Shown: positions 1 to 8,144 of the stretch, one piece after another
How positions within the stretch are numbered: position 1 is the first letter of the stretch
How the letters are laid out: each line of letters opens with the position of its first letter
Assembly (NCBI RefSeq): GCF_002056795.1
Contig: NZ_CP020104.1
Location: 1,623,001-1,687,000, forward strand
Direction of reading: 5' to 3'
DNA from: Spirosoma aerolatum
Lineage (GTDB): Bacteria > Bacteroidota > Bacteroidia > Cytophagales > Spirosomataceae
DNA length: 64,000 nucleotides
Notes under the pieces: model-generated
What the model saw: only the letters and a program-made list of their open reading frames with translations
Databases searched by the model: none
What the model was told of the DNA's origin: nothing
Made by a program: the position numbers and the translations under genes

Positions 1-282
1 ACCGAGTCCCAGAAAATGGGCATGCGGGTCATAAAAACCGGGGTAAACAGGCTGGCCAGCCAGATCGACCTGAGTAGCGGCTTCATACTTCTCTGCCAGA
101 GCCCTACTATCGCCAACAGCTAAAAATTTTCCATCTTTTATGACAAAGGCATTGGCCATCGAAAAGCTCGAATCAGCGGTATAAACGCGGGCATTTGTTA
201 CGAGCAGATCTGCCTTTTTTTTGAAGGAACATCCAGATAATAGGAGTGATAGAGTAGAAAATAGCAGAAAAAGGTGTTTCAT
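1..282 (-). CDS. Amidohydrolase family 3 (YtcJ-like) lipoprotein, N-terminal part only
   Basis: The window holds the first 94 codons; the rest lies before base 1. The protein starts MKHLFLLFSTLSLLLSGCSF, a lipoprotein signal with the lipobox LSGC, so it is probably anchored in an envelope membrane. It continues with ADLLVTNARVYTADSSFS and, near residue 88, DPHAHFLGLG. That HxH motif is the usual metal-binding start of the TIM barrel in the amidohydrolase superfamily, and the spacing fits family 3 (YtcJ-type) proteins. The substrate cannot be told. The ATG at 280-282 is the natural start because the signal peptide begins there. It is divergent from the TolC-like gene at 395. Confidence 0.8.
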   Translation of the reverse strand, partial: MKHLFLLFSTLSLLLSGCSFKKKADLLVTNARVYTADSSFSMANAFVIKDGKFLAVGDSRALAEKYEAATQVDLAGQPVYPGFYDPHAHFLGLG

Positions 283-358
283 ACTGGTTGGGGAAAAAAA
301 GATAGTGTGCAAGTTAAACGAAAGGTTAATAAGCTGACGGGCCAATTGCAGATTCTCT

Positions 359-366
359 TACTTTTG
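359..366 (+). promoter_or_regulatory. Candidate -7 promoter box for the TolC-like gene
   Basis: TACTTTTG fits the Bacteroidota -7 consensus TAnnTTTG and lies 28 bases before the ATG at 395. No good TTTG -33 element is seen at the usual 19-21 base spacing, so this is a partial match only. Confidence 0.35.
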
Positions 367-394
367 TCCTACTTGTAGTTATAACCGTTAATCA

Positions 395-1783
395 ATGAAA
401 CTCAGCAGTTGTCTTCTTTTTGTCTGCCTACCTTTTCTGGCTTTTTCTCAACAAACTCCTAATGCAATCCAACGCGCTCAGCAACGAACTTTCACGATGG
501 CCACACTGCCCCAGCCAGGTGAATTGTTGACGCTTCAGCAAGCCGTTGATCAGGCCGTTAGTAAGAACTATCAAATTCATATCAATCGTTCTCAGGAGGA
601 AATCGCCCGGAATAACTACAGTAAAGGGAATGCAGGGTATTTACCTTCGTTAACTTTCAATGGGAACTCAAACGGAAGCCTGCAAAGTTTTCGGCAAACA
701 ACCATTGGCAACCTTCAGCCACCACGGGAAGGAAGTGGGATATTTAACCGTACGTCGAACCTGGGCGTTAACCTGAACTATACTATTTTCAATGGTTATT
801 ATCGACGGTCATTTTACTCGCAACTTGAGCAGTTGCTCAAGATAAGTACCGTCAATACCCGCGCAAACGTAGAGGCTACCATAGCTAGTGTAACTACGAG
901 CTACTATGATGTGGTCCGCCAATTACGCCGGCTAATCACCTTCAGTCAGGCCCTCGATATTTCGCGGGAACGGCTTGAACTGGCACGTGCTAACTATGAA
1001 GTTGGTACTCGTTCTAAAGTCGATTTCTTGAGTGCACAGGTCGATTATAATACGGACAGTGCGGCTTTATTATCGCAGGAGCAGGCATTACGTAATGCGA
1101 AGATCATCCTGAATAATTTACTGATTCGTGATCCACAGACGGAGTTTTCTGTTCGGGATACCATTGTAGCTCACCCAAATCTGCAATTGGCTCCCCTGCA
1201 GGAATCCTTAAATGCAAACAACCCCTTGCTGGCTGCGGCTGTGCTTAACCGGGCATTTGCTGATTTAAACGTACAGTTGGCGAATTCGGCCCAACTTCCC
1301 CTGGTGACAGCCCAAACAGGGTATAATTACCAATTTATTGATAACCAGGGCGGTTTTGGGGTGGCTACAGGCCGTACAAGTGCTATCACGTACAACGTAG
1401 TGGCGTCGATACCGATTTTTAATGGATACAACTTAAAACGACAGATTCAGAATGCTAAGGTCAATACGATTATCGCTCAGGATCAGGAGTCGAATCAGCG
1501 GCTTCAACTCATTACGGCACTTAATCAGACGTATCAGGCCTATCAAAACAGCCTGCGTATTCTGAATTTAGAAGTATTGAATAACCAACTAGCTAATCAG
1601 AACGTCGAAATTGCCTACGATCGCTATCGAATCGGAAATTCTACCTTCGTTGAATTCAGAGATGTACAGCGGACTTCAGTAGATGCACAGACCCGCCTGA
1701 TTGAGGCTGAATATACGGCTAAAGCGACTGAGATAGAGTTACTTCGGTTGAGTAGTACCATCACCCAGCAACTAGGGCTTTGA
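395..1783 (+). CDS. TolC family outer-membrane efflux protein
   Basis: A 462-residue protein with a signal peptide (MKLSSCLLFVCLPFLAFSQ). After it come the two repeated halves of an outer membrane efflux protein, with long helices and the typical LTLQQAVDQAVSKNYQI start near residue 43 and repeated NGY segments (LNYTIFNGYYRRSF; ASIPIFNGYNLKRQI) that mark the two beta-barrel strands of each half. Such trimers form the outer-membrane exit duct of tripartite pumps or type I secretion. No membrane fusion protein or RND/ABC pump is next to it: the left neighbour is a divergent hydrolase and the right neighbour a convergent topoisomerase. It is therefore an orphan that presumably serves a pump encoded elsewhere. 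Family call is secure; substrate unknown. Confidence 0.9.
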   Translation: MKLSSCLLFVCLPFLAFSQQTPNAIQRAQQRTFTMATLPQPGELLTLQQAVDQAVSKNYQIHINRSQEEIARNNYSKGNAGYLPSLTFNGNSNGSLQSFRQTTIGNLQPPREGSGIFNRTSNLGVNLNYTIFNGYYRRSFYSQLEQLLKISTVNTRANVEATIASVTTSYYDVVRQLRRLITFSQALDISRERLELARANYEVGTRSKVDFLSAQVDYNTDSAALLSQEQALRNAKIILNNLLIRDPQTEFSVRDTIVAHPNLQLAPLQESLNANNPLLAAAVLNRAFADLNVQLANSAQLPLVTAQTGYNYQFIDNQGGFGVATGRTSAITYNVVASIPIFNGYNLKRQIQNAKVNTIIAQDQESNQRLQLITALNQTYQAYQNSLRILNLEVLNNQLANQNVEIAYDRYRIGNSTFVEFRDVQRTSVDAQTRLIEAEYTAKATEIELLRLSSTITQQLGL

Positions 1784-1786
1784 CCG

Positions 1787-1829
1787 ATAGTGTGATGGGA
1801 GTGGCTACTTACCACTCCCATCACACTAT
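1787..1829. terminator. Bidirectional hairpin terminator between TolC-like gene and topoisomerase
   Basis: Perfect 18-bp arms at 1787-1804 and 1812-1829 with a 7-base loop, starting 4 bases after the TolC-like stop and overlapping the last codons of the convergent topoisomerase gene. Position between convergent genes fits a shared terminator. Confidence 0.75.
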
Positions 1830-2888
1830 TACCTTGATCTGGTCGTTCAAAAACTTGATTAGTAGCTTCTCAACCCCATCGAGGCCGTAAGGGCTGGTTT
1901 GACGGAACCGGGTTTTTTGTTTAAAATAAGGCATCAGATCCTGACACTCATAAGCCTCCAGTATTTGAGGATGCACATAATGCTTTCGGCAAACAGTTCG
2001 CGTGTTACCTAATTGATGGGCAACCTGATCGAGCACCGTATTAACGTTTGTCTTCGCTTCTTTCTCATTTTCGCAAGGCCCCAGTTCAACCAGTAGCCGC
2101 AACGCATTGACAGTACCTGCCCAGGTACGAAAATCTTTGGCCGAAAAATCGCCATCCATCGTTTCGCGCAGGTAATCGTTAACCATGCCCGAATCGATCG
2201 AGTGTCGTTCCCCGTTTTGGTCCAGATACTGAAATAGCTCCTTGCCCGGAATGTCACGACAGGCTTTTACCAATCGGGCCAATCGACGGTCGTGGAGCGT
2301 TATCTCGTGATAAATGCCTTTCTTTCCTTTAAAGCTGAATCGTACATCGCTGCCCTCCAGTTTAACGTGTCGGTCTTTGAGCGTGGTTAATCCATACGAG
2401 CCATATTCTTTCTCATAAGCCGAATTGCCTATTCGAATCAGGGTTTGCTCCATGACACTCAGCGCAATAGCAATGACTTTTTCACGTGATAGGGTAGGTC
2501 TGTTTAAGTCCTTCGCAATACGGGCCCGCAAAGCAGGAAGAGACTCGCCAAAAGCGACCATCCGAAAGAATTTCGTTTCGCTCCGGATGGCATTCCATTT
2601 GGCATGGTATCGATATTGTTTTCGTTGTTTTGTGTCGATACCTGTAGCCTGTAAATGCCCGTTGGGTTTAGGACTGATCCAGACATTTTCCCAGGCGGGC
2701 GGGAGGGCCATACTGCGAATACGGCACAATGTCTTTTCATCATCTAGCGGGTTCCCTTTAGGATCGACATAAACAAACTCTTGACCATGCCGTTGCCGGT
2801 GAATACCAGGCATAGTATCGTTCATATAAACAAGCCGGGCGGCCTGAGCGGCCTGAACCGGATCGTGGGCTAATTCCAGTAGATTCAC
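1821..2888 (-). CDS. DNA topoisomerase IB (poxvirus type)
   Basis: A 355-residue type IB topoisomerase, which relaxes supercoils by nicking one strand through a 3'-phosphotyrosine. The N-terminal domain carries the typical GIHRQRHGQEFVYVDPKGNP and LPPAWENVWISP segments. The catalytic domain shows RIGNSAYEKEYGSYGLTTLK (active-site Arg region), the KDRHVKLEGSDVRFSFKGKKG hairpin, DFRTWAGT (second Arg), and the nucleophile Tyr304 in CRKHYVHP. All expected catalytic residues seem present. Length is normal for bacterial members. It is a single gene, convergent with the TolC-like gene, and its stop lies inside the shared terminator hairpin. Confidence 0.93.
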   Translation of the reverse strand: MNLLELAHDPVQAAQAARLVYMNDTMPGIHRQRHGQEFVYVDPKGNPLDDEKTLCRIRSMALPPAWENVWISPKPNGHLQATGIDTKQRKQYRYHAKWNAIRSETKFFRMVAFGESLPALRARIAKDLNRPTLSREKVIAIALSVMEQTLIRIGNSAYEKEYGSYGLTTLKDRHVKLEGSDVRFSFKGKKGIYHEITLHDRRLARLVKACRDIPGKELFQYLDQNGERHSIDSGMVNDYLRETMDGDFSAKDFRTWAGTVNALRLLVELGPCENEKEAKTNVNTVLDQVAHQLGNTRTVCRKHYVHPQILEAYECQDLMPYFKQKTRFRQTSPYGLDGVEKLLIKFLNDQIKVIV

Positions 2889-2924
2889 GTTCGTTGAAAA
2901 AGGTAGTGAAACCAGTTAAACAGC

Positions 2925-2943
2925 CTGGGTGGCTCCCACCCAG
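2925..2943 (-). terminator. Short hairpin after the 3006-3662 membrane protein gene
   Basis: Arms CTGGGTGG and CCACCCAG with a 3-base loop, about 60 bases past the stop of the minus-strand gene at 3006. There is no clear T tract, so it may be a processing hairpin and not a terminator. Confidence 0.4.
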
Positions 2944-3005
2944 TTATGCTGCCTCCTGTAACTGCCAAGCGAACAAATTGGTTAGATTAATTTCTGAATA
3001 ATCAC

Positions 3006-3662
3006 TTACCGAGCTGCAGCCGATTGTTCGGAAGCTTTGCCGAAGAACCATAAAGCCAGTGCCGTAACATAATGGTAAAAATCCGTAGGATGAATCAGGC
3101 TGCTAAAAGCGTCGGATTTTGTGGCCAGACCCATAGCCATAGCCGCCAGTACGACCCACATACCGCGTTTATTACGTTGAAGTAATGAAAACACGGCCAG
3201 TAGCATCAGTACTAATATGCCAAGAGAAAGAATAATAGGTGTAAAAACCTGTGCATTGGGCGACAACAGATTGATGAACAGAAACAGCCCAAAAACGACG
3301 GTCGCTACAAATGTTAACCAAGATAAGACACGTTGGTTAAGTAAGGCGTAAACGGCTGTTACTACGCATACAACGCCCAGAGAATCAGATAAAACGATCA
3401 ACGAATGGTGAAAAGGCTTAAGTGACTCATTTCCGGCAAAATGAATAACGCCAACGAGAGCTGCCAAGGAAGTTGTAAGCAAAAAAAAGCCCCATAAAAG
3501 TCGGTTGTAAAGGGAAATGCGCCCGAAAAAGTGCCAAAACACCCCAACGCCCGCCCCGACTAAAATGGATCCGGAAAGGATGTGTGAAAAAATCATCACG
3601 TAATTTAGGAAGTTTCGGCTACTTTTGCCCAACTTTTTACGAGATGCGAGATAAGTAGTCAT
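3006..3662 (-). CDS. Polytopic membrane protein of unknown function
   Basis: A 218-residue, very hydrophobic protein with about seven predicted membrane spans, with short charged turns between them (for example QRNKRG near residue 165) and a last span ending in LALWFFGKASEQSAAAR. The conserved-looking stretches are FAGNESLKPFHHSLIVLSDS and HPTDFYHYVTALALWFFG, where His and Asp residues sit at membrane borders; this is reminiscent of multi-span hydrolase or DUF6962-like families, but I cannot place it. The listed start (3662) lies in a 12-base inverted repeat; an ATG 22 codons later (3596) is a possible alternative start. It is divergent from sucD. Confidence 0.6.
   Translation of the reverse strand: MTTYLASRKKLGKSSRNFLNYVMIFSHILSGSILVGAGVGVFWHFFGRISLYNRLLWGFFLLTTSLAALVGVIHFAGNESLKPFHHSLIVLSDSLGVVCVVTAVYALLNQRVLSWLTFVATVVFGLFLFINLLSPNAQVFTPIILSLGILVLMLLAVFSLLQRNKRGMWVVLAAMAMGLATKSDAFSSLIHPTDFYHYVTALALWFFGKASEQSAAAR
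3620..3627 (+). promoter_or_regulatory. Candidate -7 promoter box upstream of sucD
   Basis: TACTTTTG matches TAnnTTTG, 133 bases before the sucD ATG and inside the start region of the divergent membrane protein gene. No matching -33 element. Weak support. Confidence 0.25.
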
Positions 3663-3705
3663 ACAAAGAAAAAGTATCTGAACGGCATCCGCCTTTCTTT
3701 GTATG
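3660..3705. repeat. 12-bp inverted repeat between divergent genes
   Basis: Arms CATACAAAGAAA (3660-3671) and TTTCTTTGTATG (3694-3705) are perfect mirror copies with a 22-base spacer. Each arm holds a CAAAnnAA/TTnnTTTG sequence one base from the Bacteroidota -7 box in its own direction, so it could be a bidirectional promoter or an operator for sucD and the divergent gene. Confidence 0.45.
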
Positions 3706-3759
3706 GGTTTGCTTCTTTCCTCTAGTTAACCGTATCGCCAACGATTTCTAAAACCTATC

Positions 3760-4635
3760 ATGTCTGTTTTAGTCAACAAAGAATCTAAAGTAATCGTCCA
3801 GGGCTTTACTGGCTCGGAAGGCAGTTTTCATGCCCAGCAGATGATCGAATATGGTACCAATGTAGTTGGTGGCGTAACGCCTGGTAAGGGCGGTCAGACG
3901 CACCTCGACCGGCCTGTGTTCAATACTGTTCAGGAGGCTGTTGATAAAGCCGGTGCTAATGTTTCGATCATTTTTGTGCCCCCTGCTTTTGCTGCCGATG
4001 CTATAATGGAAGCTGCTGAGGCTGGCATCAAAGTAATTATCTGTATTACGGAGGGTATTCCGACAGAAGATATGGTAGCCGTTAAAAACTACCTGGCAGA
4101 TAAAGATGTTCGGCTTATTGGGCCAAACTGTCCGGGTGTTATGACGGCTGAGGAATGTAAAGTCGGTATCATGCCTGGATTTATTTTTAAGAAAGGCACG
4201 ATCGGGATCGTATCAAAATCCGGTACACTAACTTATGAAGCTGTTGATCAGTTGACCAAAGCGGGCTTAGGACAGTCGACAGCAATTGGTATCGGTGGTG
4301 ACCCAATCATTGGGACAACGACCAAACAGGCGGTTGAACTGCTGATGAATGACCCCGGAACCGAAGCTATCGTAATGATCGGTGAAATTGGCGGTGGTAT
4401 GGAAGCTGAAGCTGCTCGCTGGATTAAAGCGGATGGGAACCGTAAACCCGTAGTAGGCTTCATTGCTGGACAGACCGCGCCGAAAGGTCGTCGGATGGGT
4501 CATGCTGGAGCCATTGTTGGTGGTGCCGACGATACAGCAGCCGCTAAAATGGCTATCATGCGTGAGTGTGGTATCCACGTAGTTGAATCACCCGCCCTTA
4601 TCGGCGATACGATGCTCAAGGCATTAGGCAAATAA
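3760..4635 (+). CDS. sucD: Succinate-CoA ligase (ADP/GDP-forming) alpha subunit
   Basis: A 291-residue alpha subunit of succinyl-CoA synthetase, which converts succinyl-CoA to succinate with substrate-level phosphorylation in the TCA cycle. The CoA-binding Rossmann domain starts with [20 protein letters not shown] and contains the [10 protein letters not shown] loop. The ligase domain has the [15 protein letters not shown] and [10 protein letters not shown] motifs. The phosphorylated catalytic histidine is His248 in MGHAGAIV, equal to His246 of the E. coli protein. Length is normal. The beta subunit gene sucC is not adjacent, so the two subunits are encoded apart. The gene is followed 7 bases later by a long inverted repeat. 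Confidence 0.97.
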   Translation: MSVLVNKESKVIVQGFTGSEGSFHAQQMIEYGTNVVGGVTPGKGGQTHLDRPVFNTVQEAVDKAGANVSIIFVPPAFAADAIMEAAEAGIKVIICITEGIPTEDMVAVKNYLADKDVRLIGPNCPGVMTAEECKVGIMPGFIFKKGTIGIVSKSGTLTYEAVDQLTKAGLGQSTAIGIGGDPIIGTTTKQAVELLMNDPGTEAIVMIGEIGGGMEAEAARWIKADGNRKPVVGFIAGQTAPKGRRMGHAGAIVGGADDTAAAKMAIMRECGIHVVESPALIGDTMLKALGK

Positions 4636-4642
4636 AAGAGCG

Positions 4643-4746
4643 AACGAGTGAAAGAGCGAACGAGTGAACGAGTAAAAGGCCAAAGGGTGCATATACTGGT
4701 CATCTGTATAGCAATACTCGTTCACTCGTCCGCTCTTTCACTCGTT
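4643..4746. repeat. Long inverted repeat between sucD and the DUF4271-like gene
   Basis: Arms of 32 bases (4643-4674 and 4715-4746) pair with one mismatch around a 40-base loop. Each arm is itself made of repeated GAACGAGTGA-like words. It starts 8 bases after the sucD stop, and its right arm lies in the sequence coding for the signal peptide of the next protein. It could end sucD transcription or act as a stem in the leader of the next gene. Confidence 0.85.
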
Positions 4747-5862
4747 ACGTTTGGCCAGTCCCGAAATACAGGTATTGGCCCTGGAGGGAAATATTATCCC
4801 GTTCATGATTTTCACGATGACTTTCAGGTGTATGATGAACGGACAAAGGCGTATGTCCCATATATTGTTGAGCTTCATGCCAGCCAGACGGCGCTGAGTG
4901 TATACATCGATCTGGAAAGTAATCGGCAGTATAGTCTACTTATTTCGGCTCAGGAGGATGGCTATCTTTTTATCAATGCAGCGCTTAAACGTAGGCTCCG
5001 ACCAGGGCAGTGGCAGGTGTTGAGCATTGATAGTTTATATCGGGTATATCACCAGCCCGAATTATTTCTGACGATTTATGGCGCTCCCGGCCTTCAGGAT
5101 AAGCAACTGTTTATCGGTTATCCTAAATCGGCTACGCAGAAGCCAGTTGTCCTGCGCGACGATAATCTGAGTGTTCGTCCGCGTATTCGAACCATCTACG
5201 ATGACTTTCTGGGCGCGGGGCTATTGTTTCTGCTAGCTACCCATGCCTTTTTATTTAGCTTTTATCATCGGGCTTTTTTACGGTTTTACAGCCTCCGGGA
5301 TCTGATTTCGTTGCGGGCTCAAGAAGAATCATTCCTCATCAACAGGCCACTCAGTAGTACGAATATGCTGTTTGTACTAAACCTGAGCTTCGTAATTGCC
5401 TACCTGATTGTGTTTGCTCAGAGCCGCAACATCGATGTATTTGCTTCCCGGGAATTGTTGTTAAGTGAGCAGCATTTTGGCTGGCTGATTGGCGAATTTT
5501 TTCTGCTAAGTGGCGTTGCGTTTATGAGCCTGATCGGTAAGTATATCGCCCTGGAGATTATGGGGGGGCTTTACAGGCTTGAAGAGGTTGTAAATGTTCA
5601 TTACTTTAAAATTTTACAATCTTCCCTATTATTTTTTACATTTCTAGCTTTACTATTAACCATAATTGCCTATAATATTTCGACAGTAAACTGGCCTCAA
5701 AACGCGCTACTGATACCATTGATCGTGTTTTATGCTGCCCGACTTGCCTTACTTTACTTTGTGATCCGTAGTCTGGACCCTATCAAGAATCTTTATTTAT
5801 TTTCGTACCTTTGTATCGTTGAATTGATCCCACTCATCATTGGTTTGCGTTTTGCAATCTGA
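4648..5862 (+). CDS. DUF4271-like integral membrane protein
   Basis: Open frame of 404 codons from a GTG at 4648; another GTG at 4687 is an equally plausible start and would give VHILVICIAILVHSSALS as the start of the signal peptide. After the signal peptide comes an extracytoplasmic domain of about 150 residues (GPGGKYYPVHDFHDDFQVYD onward). About six membrane spans follow from near residue 190, with RAFLRFYSLRDLISLRAQEESF between the first two. The C-terminal part resembles DUF4271, a Bacteroidota family that in my memory is often encoded just before uroporphyrinogen-III synthase, as here. Function unknown. The long inverted repeat 4643-4746 overlaps its 5' end, so the start is uncertain. 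Confidence 0.7.
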   Translation: MKERTSERVKGQRVHILVICIAILVHSSALSLVTFGQSRNTGIGPGGKYYPVHDFHDDFQVYDERTKAYVPYIVELHASQTALSVYIDLESNRQYSLLISAQEDGYLFINAALKRRLRPGQWQVLSIDSLYRVYHQPELFLTIYGAPGLQDKQLFIGYPKSATQKPVVLRDDNLSVRPRIRTIYDDFLGAGLLFLLATHAFLFSFYHRAFLRFYSLRDLISLRAQEESFLINRPLSSTNMLFVLNLSFVIAYLIVFAQSRNIDVFASRELLLSEQHFGWLIGEFFLLSGVAFMSLIGKYIALEIMGGLYRLEEVVNVHYFKILQSSLLFFTFLALLLTIIAYNISTVNWPQNALLIPLIVFYAARLALLYFVIRSLDPIKNLYLFSYLCIVELIPLIIGLRFAI

Positions 5863-5967
5863 TGAGTGAATGTTCAGCCCGCAGTGTAACTGATAGTCAG
5901 CGAATAAGTTTGCACTATTCAGGGAAGCTGTCGACTGCCAACCGACTATTACCCGCGTAGAGATTCG

Positions 5968-6750
5968 ATGAACGAGACGAGCATGCAATCTGCCGAAGCC
6001 CGGCTTACGAAAGTAAACCGGATGTTAGTGACCCAATCCCGACCCGCCGACGAGAAATCTCCTTATTTCGATTTAGCCAGCAAGTACAACATCCAGATCG
6101 ACTTCCGCCCGTTTATCCAGATTCAGGGTGTGTCGCACAAGGATTTCCGGCGTCAGAAAATTAACATCCTGGCGCACACGGCCATTATTTTTACCAGCCG
6201 TAATGCCATCGACCACTTTTTCCGGATTTGCCAGGAAGGACGGATCGAGGTTCCGGCCGATATGAAATACTTTTGTATTTCGGAGCAAACGGCCAATTAT
6301 CTTCAGAAGTACATTGTTATCCGAAAGCGTAAAATATTTAATGGGACTAAAACCGCTACTGAGCTCTTCGATCTGATTAAAAAGCATAAGAACGAGAAAT
6401 TTCTGTTTCCATGCTCCAACATCCGTCGAAACGATATTCCAGAGTTTATGGATACCAGTGGGCTGCATTTCACCGAAGCGGTGATGTATGAGACGGTTCC
6501 TACCGATCTTTCTGATCTGGATATCAAGAGTTACGATATTATTGCGTTTTTTAGTCCGTCGGGAGTAAGTTCGTTGTTTAGCAATTTTCCCGAATTTAAT
6601 CAGAACGGTATTCGCATGGCTGCTTTCGGGCCTACTACAGCCAAAGCCATTACAGATGCCGGATTGACGCTTGATATTGAAGCGCCATTACCTAATGCAC
6701 CCTCAATGACGGGGGCATTAGACCTGTACCTAAAAAAGGCCAACAATTGA
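5968..6750 (+). CDS. hemD: Uroporphyrinogen-III synthase
   Basis: A 260-residue HemD-family protein that cyclises hydroxymethylbilane to uroporphyrinogen III in haem synthesis. The double-domain fold is seen in the N-terminal RMLVTQSRPADEKSPYFDLA stretch, the IIFTSRNAIDHFF strand-helix, FCISEQTANYL, and the second half FLFPCSNIRRNDIPEF, YDIIAFFSPSGVSSLF and MAAFGPTTAKAITDAGL, the last being the best conserved HemD signature. The start at 5968 gives about 18 extra residues before the first conserved strand; ATG at 5983 is an alternative. It follows the DUF4271-like gene in the same direction with a 105-base gap, and a terminator hairpin follows. Confidence 0.88.
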   Translation: MNETSMQSAEARLTKVNRMLVTQSRPADEKSPYFDLASKYNIQIDFRPFIQIQGVSHKDFRRQKINILAHTAIIFTSRNAIDHFFRICQEGRIEVPADMKYFCISEQTANYLQKYIVIRKRKIFNGTKTATELFDLIKKHKNEKFLFPCSNIRRNDIPEFMDTSGLHFTEAVMYETVPTDLSDLDIKSYDIIAFFSPSGVSSLFSNFPEFNQNGIRMAAFGPTTAKAITDAGLTLDIEAPLPNAPSMTGALDLYLKKANN

Positions 6751-6775
6751 GAGCCGTTAGCGGTTATACGAAACG

Positions 6776-6827
6776 AAATGCCGGAATCAGGTTAATCCCC
6801 TAATTTCCGGCATTTAGGCTTTTTTTA
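6776..6827 (+). terminator. Intrinsic terminator of hemD
   Basis: 11-bp perfect arms (AAATGCCGGAA at 6776-6786 and its complement at 6805-6815) are followed by a run of T from 6820. It lies 25 bases after the hemD stop. Confidence 0.8.
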
Positions 6828-6853
6828 TAGGCCAATAATTTGCGCTTACGCAC

Positions 6854-6867
6854 GTTTACATGTAAAC
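6854..6867. promoter_or_regulatory. Perfect 14-bp palindrome upstream of the T9SS genes
   Basis: GTTTACATGTAAAC is a perfect palindrome 55 bases before the porP/sprF start. Its size and symmetry fit a site for a dimeric transcription factor. The regulator is not known. Confidence 0.45.
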
Positions 6868-6921
6868 TGTGATTTATTTCTCAGAGCGCTAAATGGCAGT
6901 TCTGAAATTTGCTTAGGCCGT

Positions 6922-7896
6922 ATGATTCGCACATTTTACGTTTTTGCCTTTTTATCGCTGACGATGGCTGTATCAACTGTTCTGGCGCAGCAGGATCCTC
7001 AGTTTAGTATGTATATGTACAACCCTCTTTATTACAACCCGGCAGCCGCTGGGTCGGAAGGGGTAACCAGAGTCCAGCTTACTCATCGGACCCAGTATAT
7101 GGGCTACCAAACGATAGGGAATGGAGATGGTAGTGCTGCGCAAAGCACACAGTTGCTATCCTTTACGATGCCTTTGGATAAAATAAAAAGCGGTATTGGT
7201 ATTTATGCGTTGAATGATAAATACGGCCCATCTATCAACCAGGCCATACAGCTTTCCTATGCGTATCGGCTTGCGTTGAAAAATGGAACGCTAGCGTTAG
7301 GTGTTCAGGCGGGGATGTTTAACCGAGGCTATGATTTTAACCAGTTTCGGCCTACTGATCCCGGCGATCCGCTCCTTGGAGGAGGACGTATCAATCTGTT
7401 TAAACCTGATATTGCTGCTGGTCTCTATTATAATACGACCGATTACTGGGTTGGACTGAGTATGAATCACTTAAATCAGGCTACCTATAGTTATACCAAA
7501 GGATATGAAACTGACCAGGCAGAGCCAAAGGCGTATCTGTCGGCTGGGTATCGGCTAGGTTTTGGTTATAACATTGACATACAACCGTCCGTATTGTTAC
7601 AATATAGTACCAAACAAGGGTTACCTGGATCCGTGGCCACTGTCAATGTAGTAGGTACGTACGACAATCGTATCTGGGCCGGGGTAGGCTATCGGGTTAA
7701 GGATGCCGTTATGGTAACAGCAGGCATTAACTTAATGCGAAACAATGCATTGCGGATCGGTGGAGCGTTCGATATTGTGACAAGTGGAACACAGATAAAA
7801 AGTGGAAGCTCTGTTGAACTTATTCTGGGGTATGCCTTACCGACCATCGATACGCGGAAAAAACCAATTATCAGAACCCCTCGTTTCCGATATTAA
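6922..7896 (+). CDS. PorP/SprF family type IX secretion outer-membrane protein
   Basis: A 324-residue outer-membrane beta-barrel with a signal peptide ending near LAQQDPQF. The start of the mature protein, QDPQFSMYMYNPLYYNPAAAGSEG, is the hallmark of the PorP/SprF family. Alternating strands such as VTRVQLTHRTQYMG, DIAAGLYYNTTDYWVGLSMNHL and SVELILGYALP make up the barrel. PorP-type proteins help build the T9SS or attach its substrates (SprF supports SprB secretion in gliding bacteria). Its place just before gldK points to the core-associated PorP and not to an SprB partner. The 248-base gap before gldK may hold a separate promoter. Confidence 0.9.
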   Translation: MIRTFYVFAFLSLTMAVSTVLAQQDPQFSMYMYNPLYYNPAAAGSEGVTRVQLTHRTQYMGYQTIGNGDGSAAQSTQLLSFTMPLDKIKSGIGIYALNDKYGPSINQAIQLSYAYRLALKNGTLALGVQAGMFNRGYDFNQFRPTDPGDPLLGGGRINLFKPDIAAGLYYNTTDYWVGLSMNHLNQATYSYTKGYETDQAEPKAYLSAGYRLGFGYNIDIQPSVLLQYSTKQGLPGSVATVNVVGTYDNRIWAGVGYRVKDAVMVTAGINLMRNNALRIGGAFDIVTSGTQIKSGSSVELILGYALPTIDTRKKPIIRTPRFRY

Positions 7897-7975
7897 AGAG
7901 ATAGAAAATGGCTAAAATTTAGGTTTGCAGACTATTTTGGCAGTATTCTTGTTAGGCAGTTTGCAAATAGCCACT

Positions 7976-7983
7976 TATTTTTG
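7976..7983 (+). promoter_or_regulatory. Candidate -7 box in the porP-gldK intergenic region
   Basis: TATTTTTG matches TAnnTTTG, 162 bases before the gldK start. TAGGTTTG at 7920-7927 is a second match. Neither has a TTTG at the right distance upstream, so a promoter here is only suggested. Confidence 0.25.
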
Positions 7984-8144
7984 AGGGAATGGACTGATTC
8001 ATACAGTACTAATTCGTCTAAATCATAAAACCCATTGAGTCGGGATAGAGTTAGAAAATTATTCAGGTCCTGGTTTTACATACAATAACCAAACAGATTT
8101 TCGTTTTTAGTCTGGTCTCGCACAAGAAGAAGCAAAGTTCTACG

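Noticed and set aside
395..1783. Orphan TolC as part of an efflux or type I secretion operon
   Set aside because: No fusion protein, ABC or RND gene lies on either side, so an operon cannot be supported; orphan TolC genes are common.
4267..4578. Open frames antisense to sucD (and similar long antisense frames, for example inside gldK, maeB and the SMP-30 gene)
   Set aside because: They lie fully inside well-identified genes, have no family features and arise from codon bias on the other strand.
5806..5813. Internal promoter for hemD (TACCTTTG inside the DUF4271-like gene)
   Set aside because: It matches TAnnTTTG but has no -33 element and is inside a coding region 155 bases from hemD; one such match is expected by chance.
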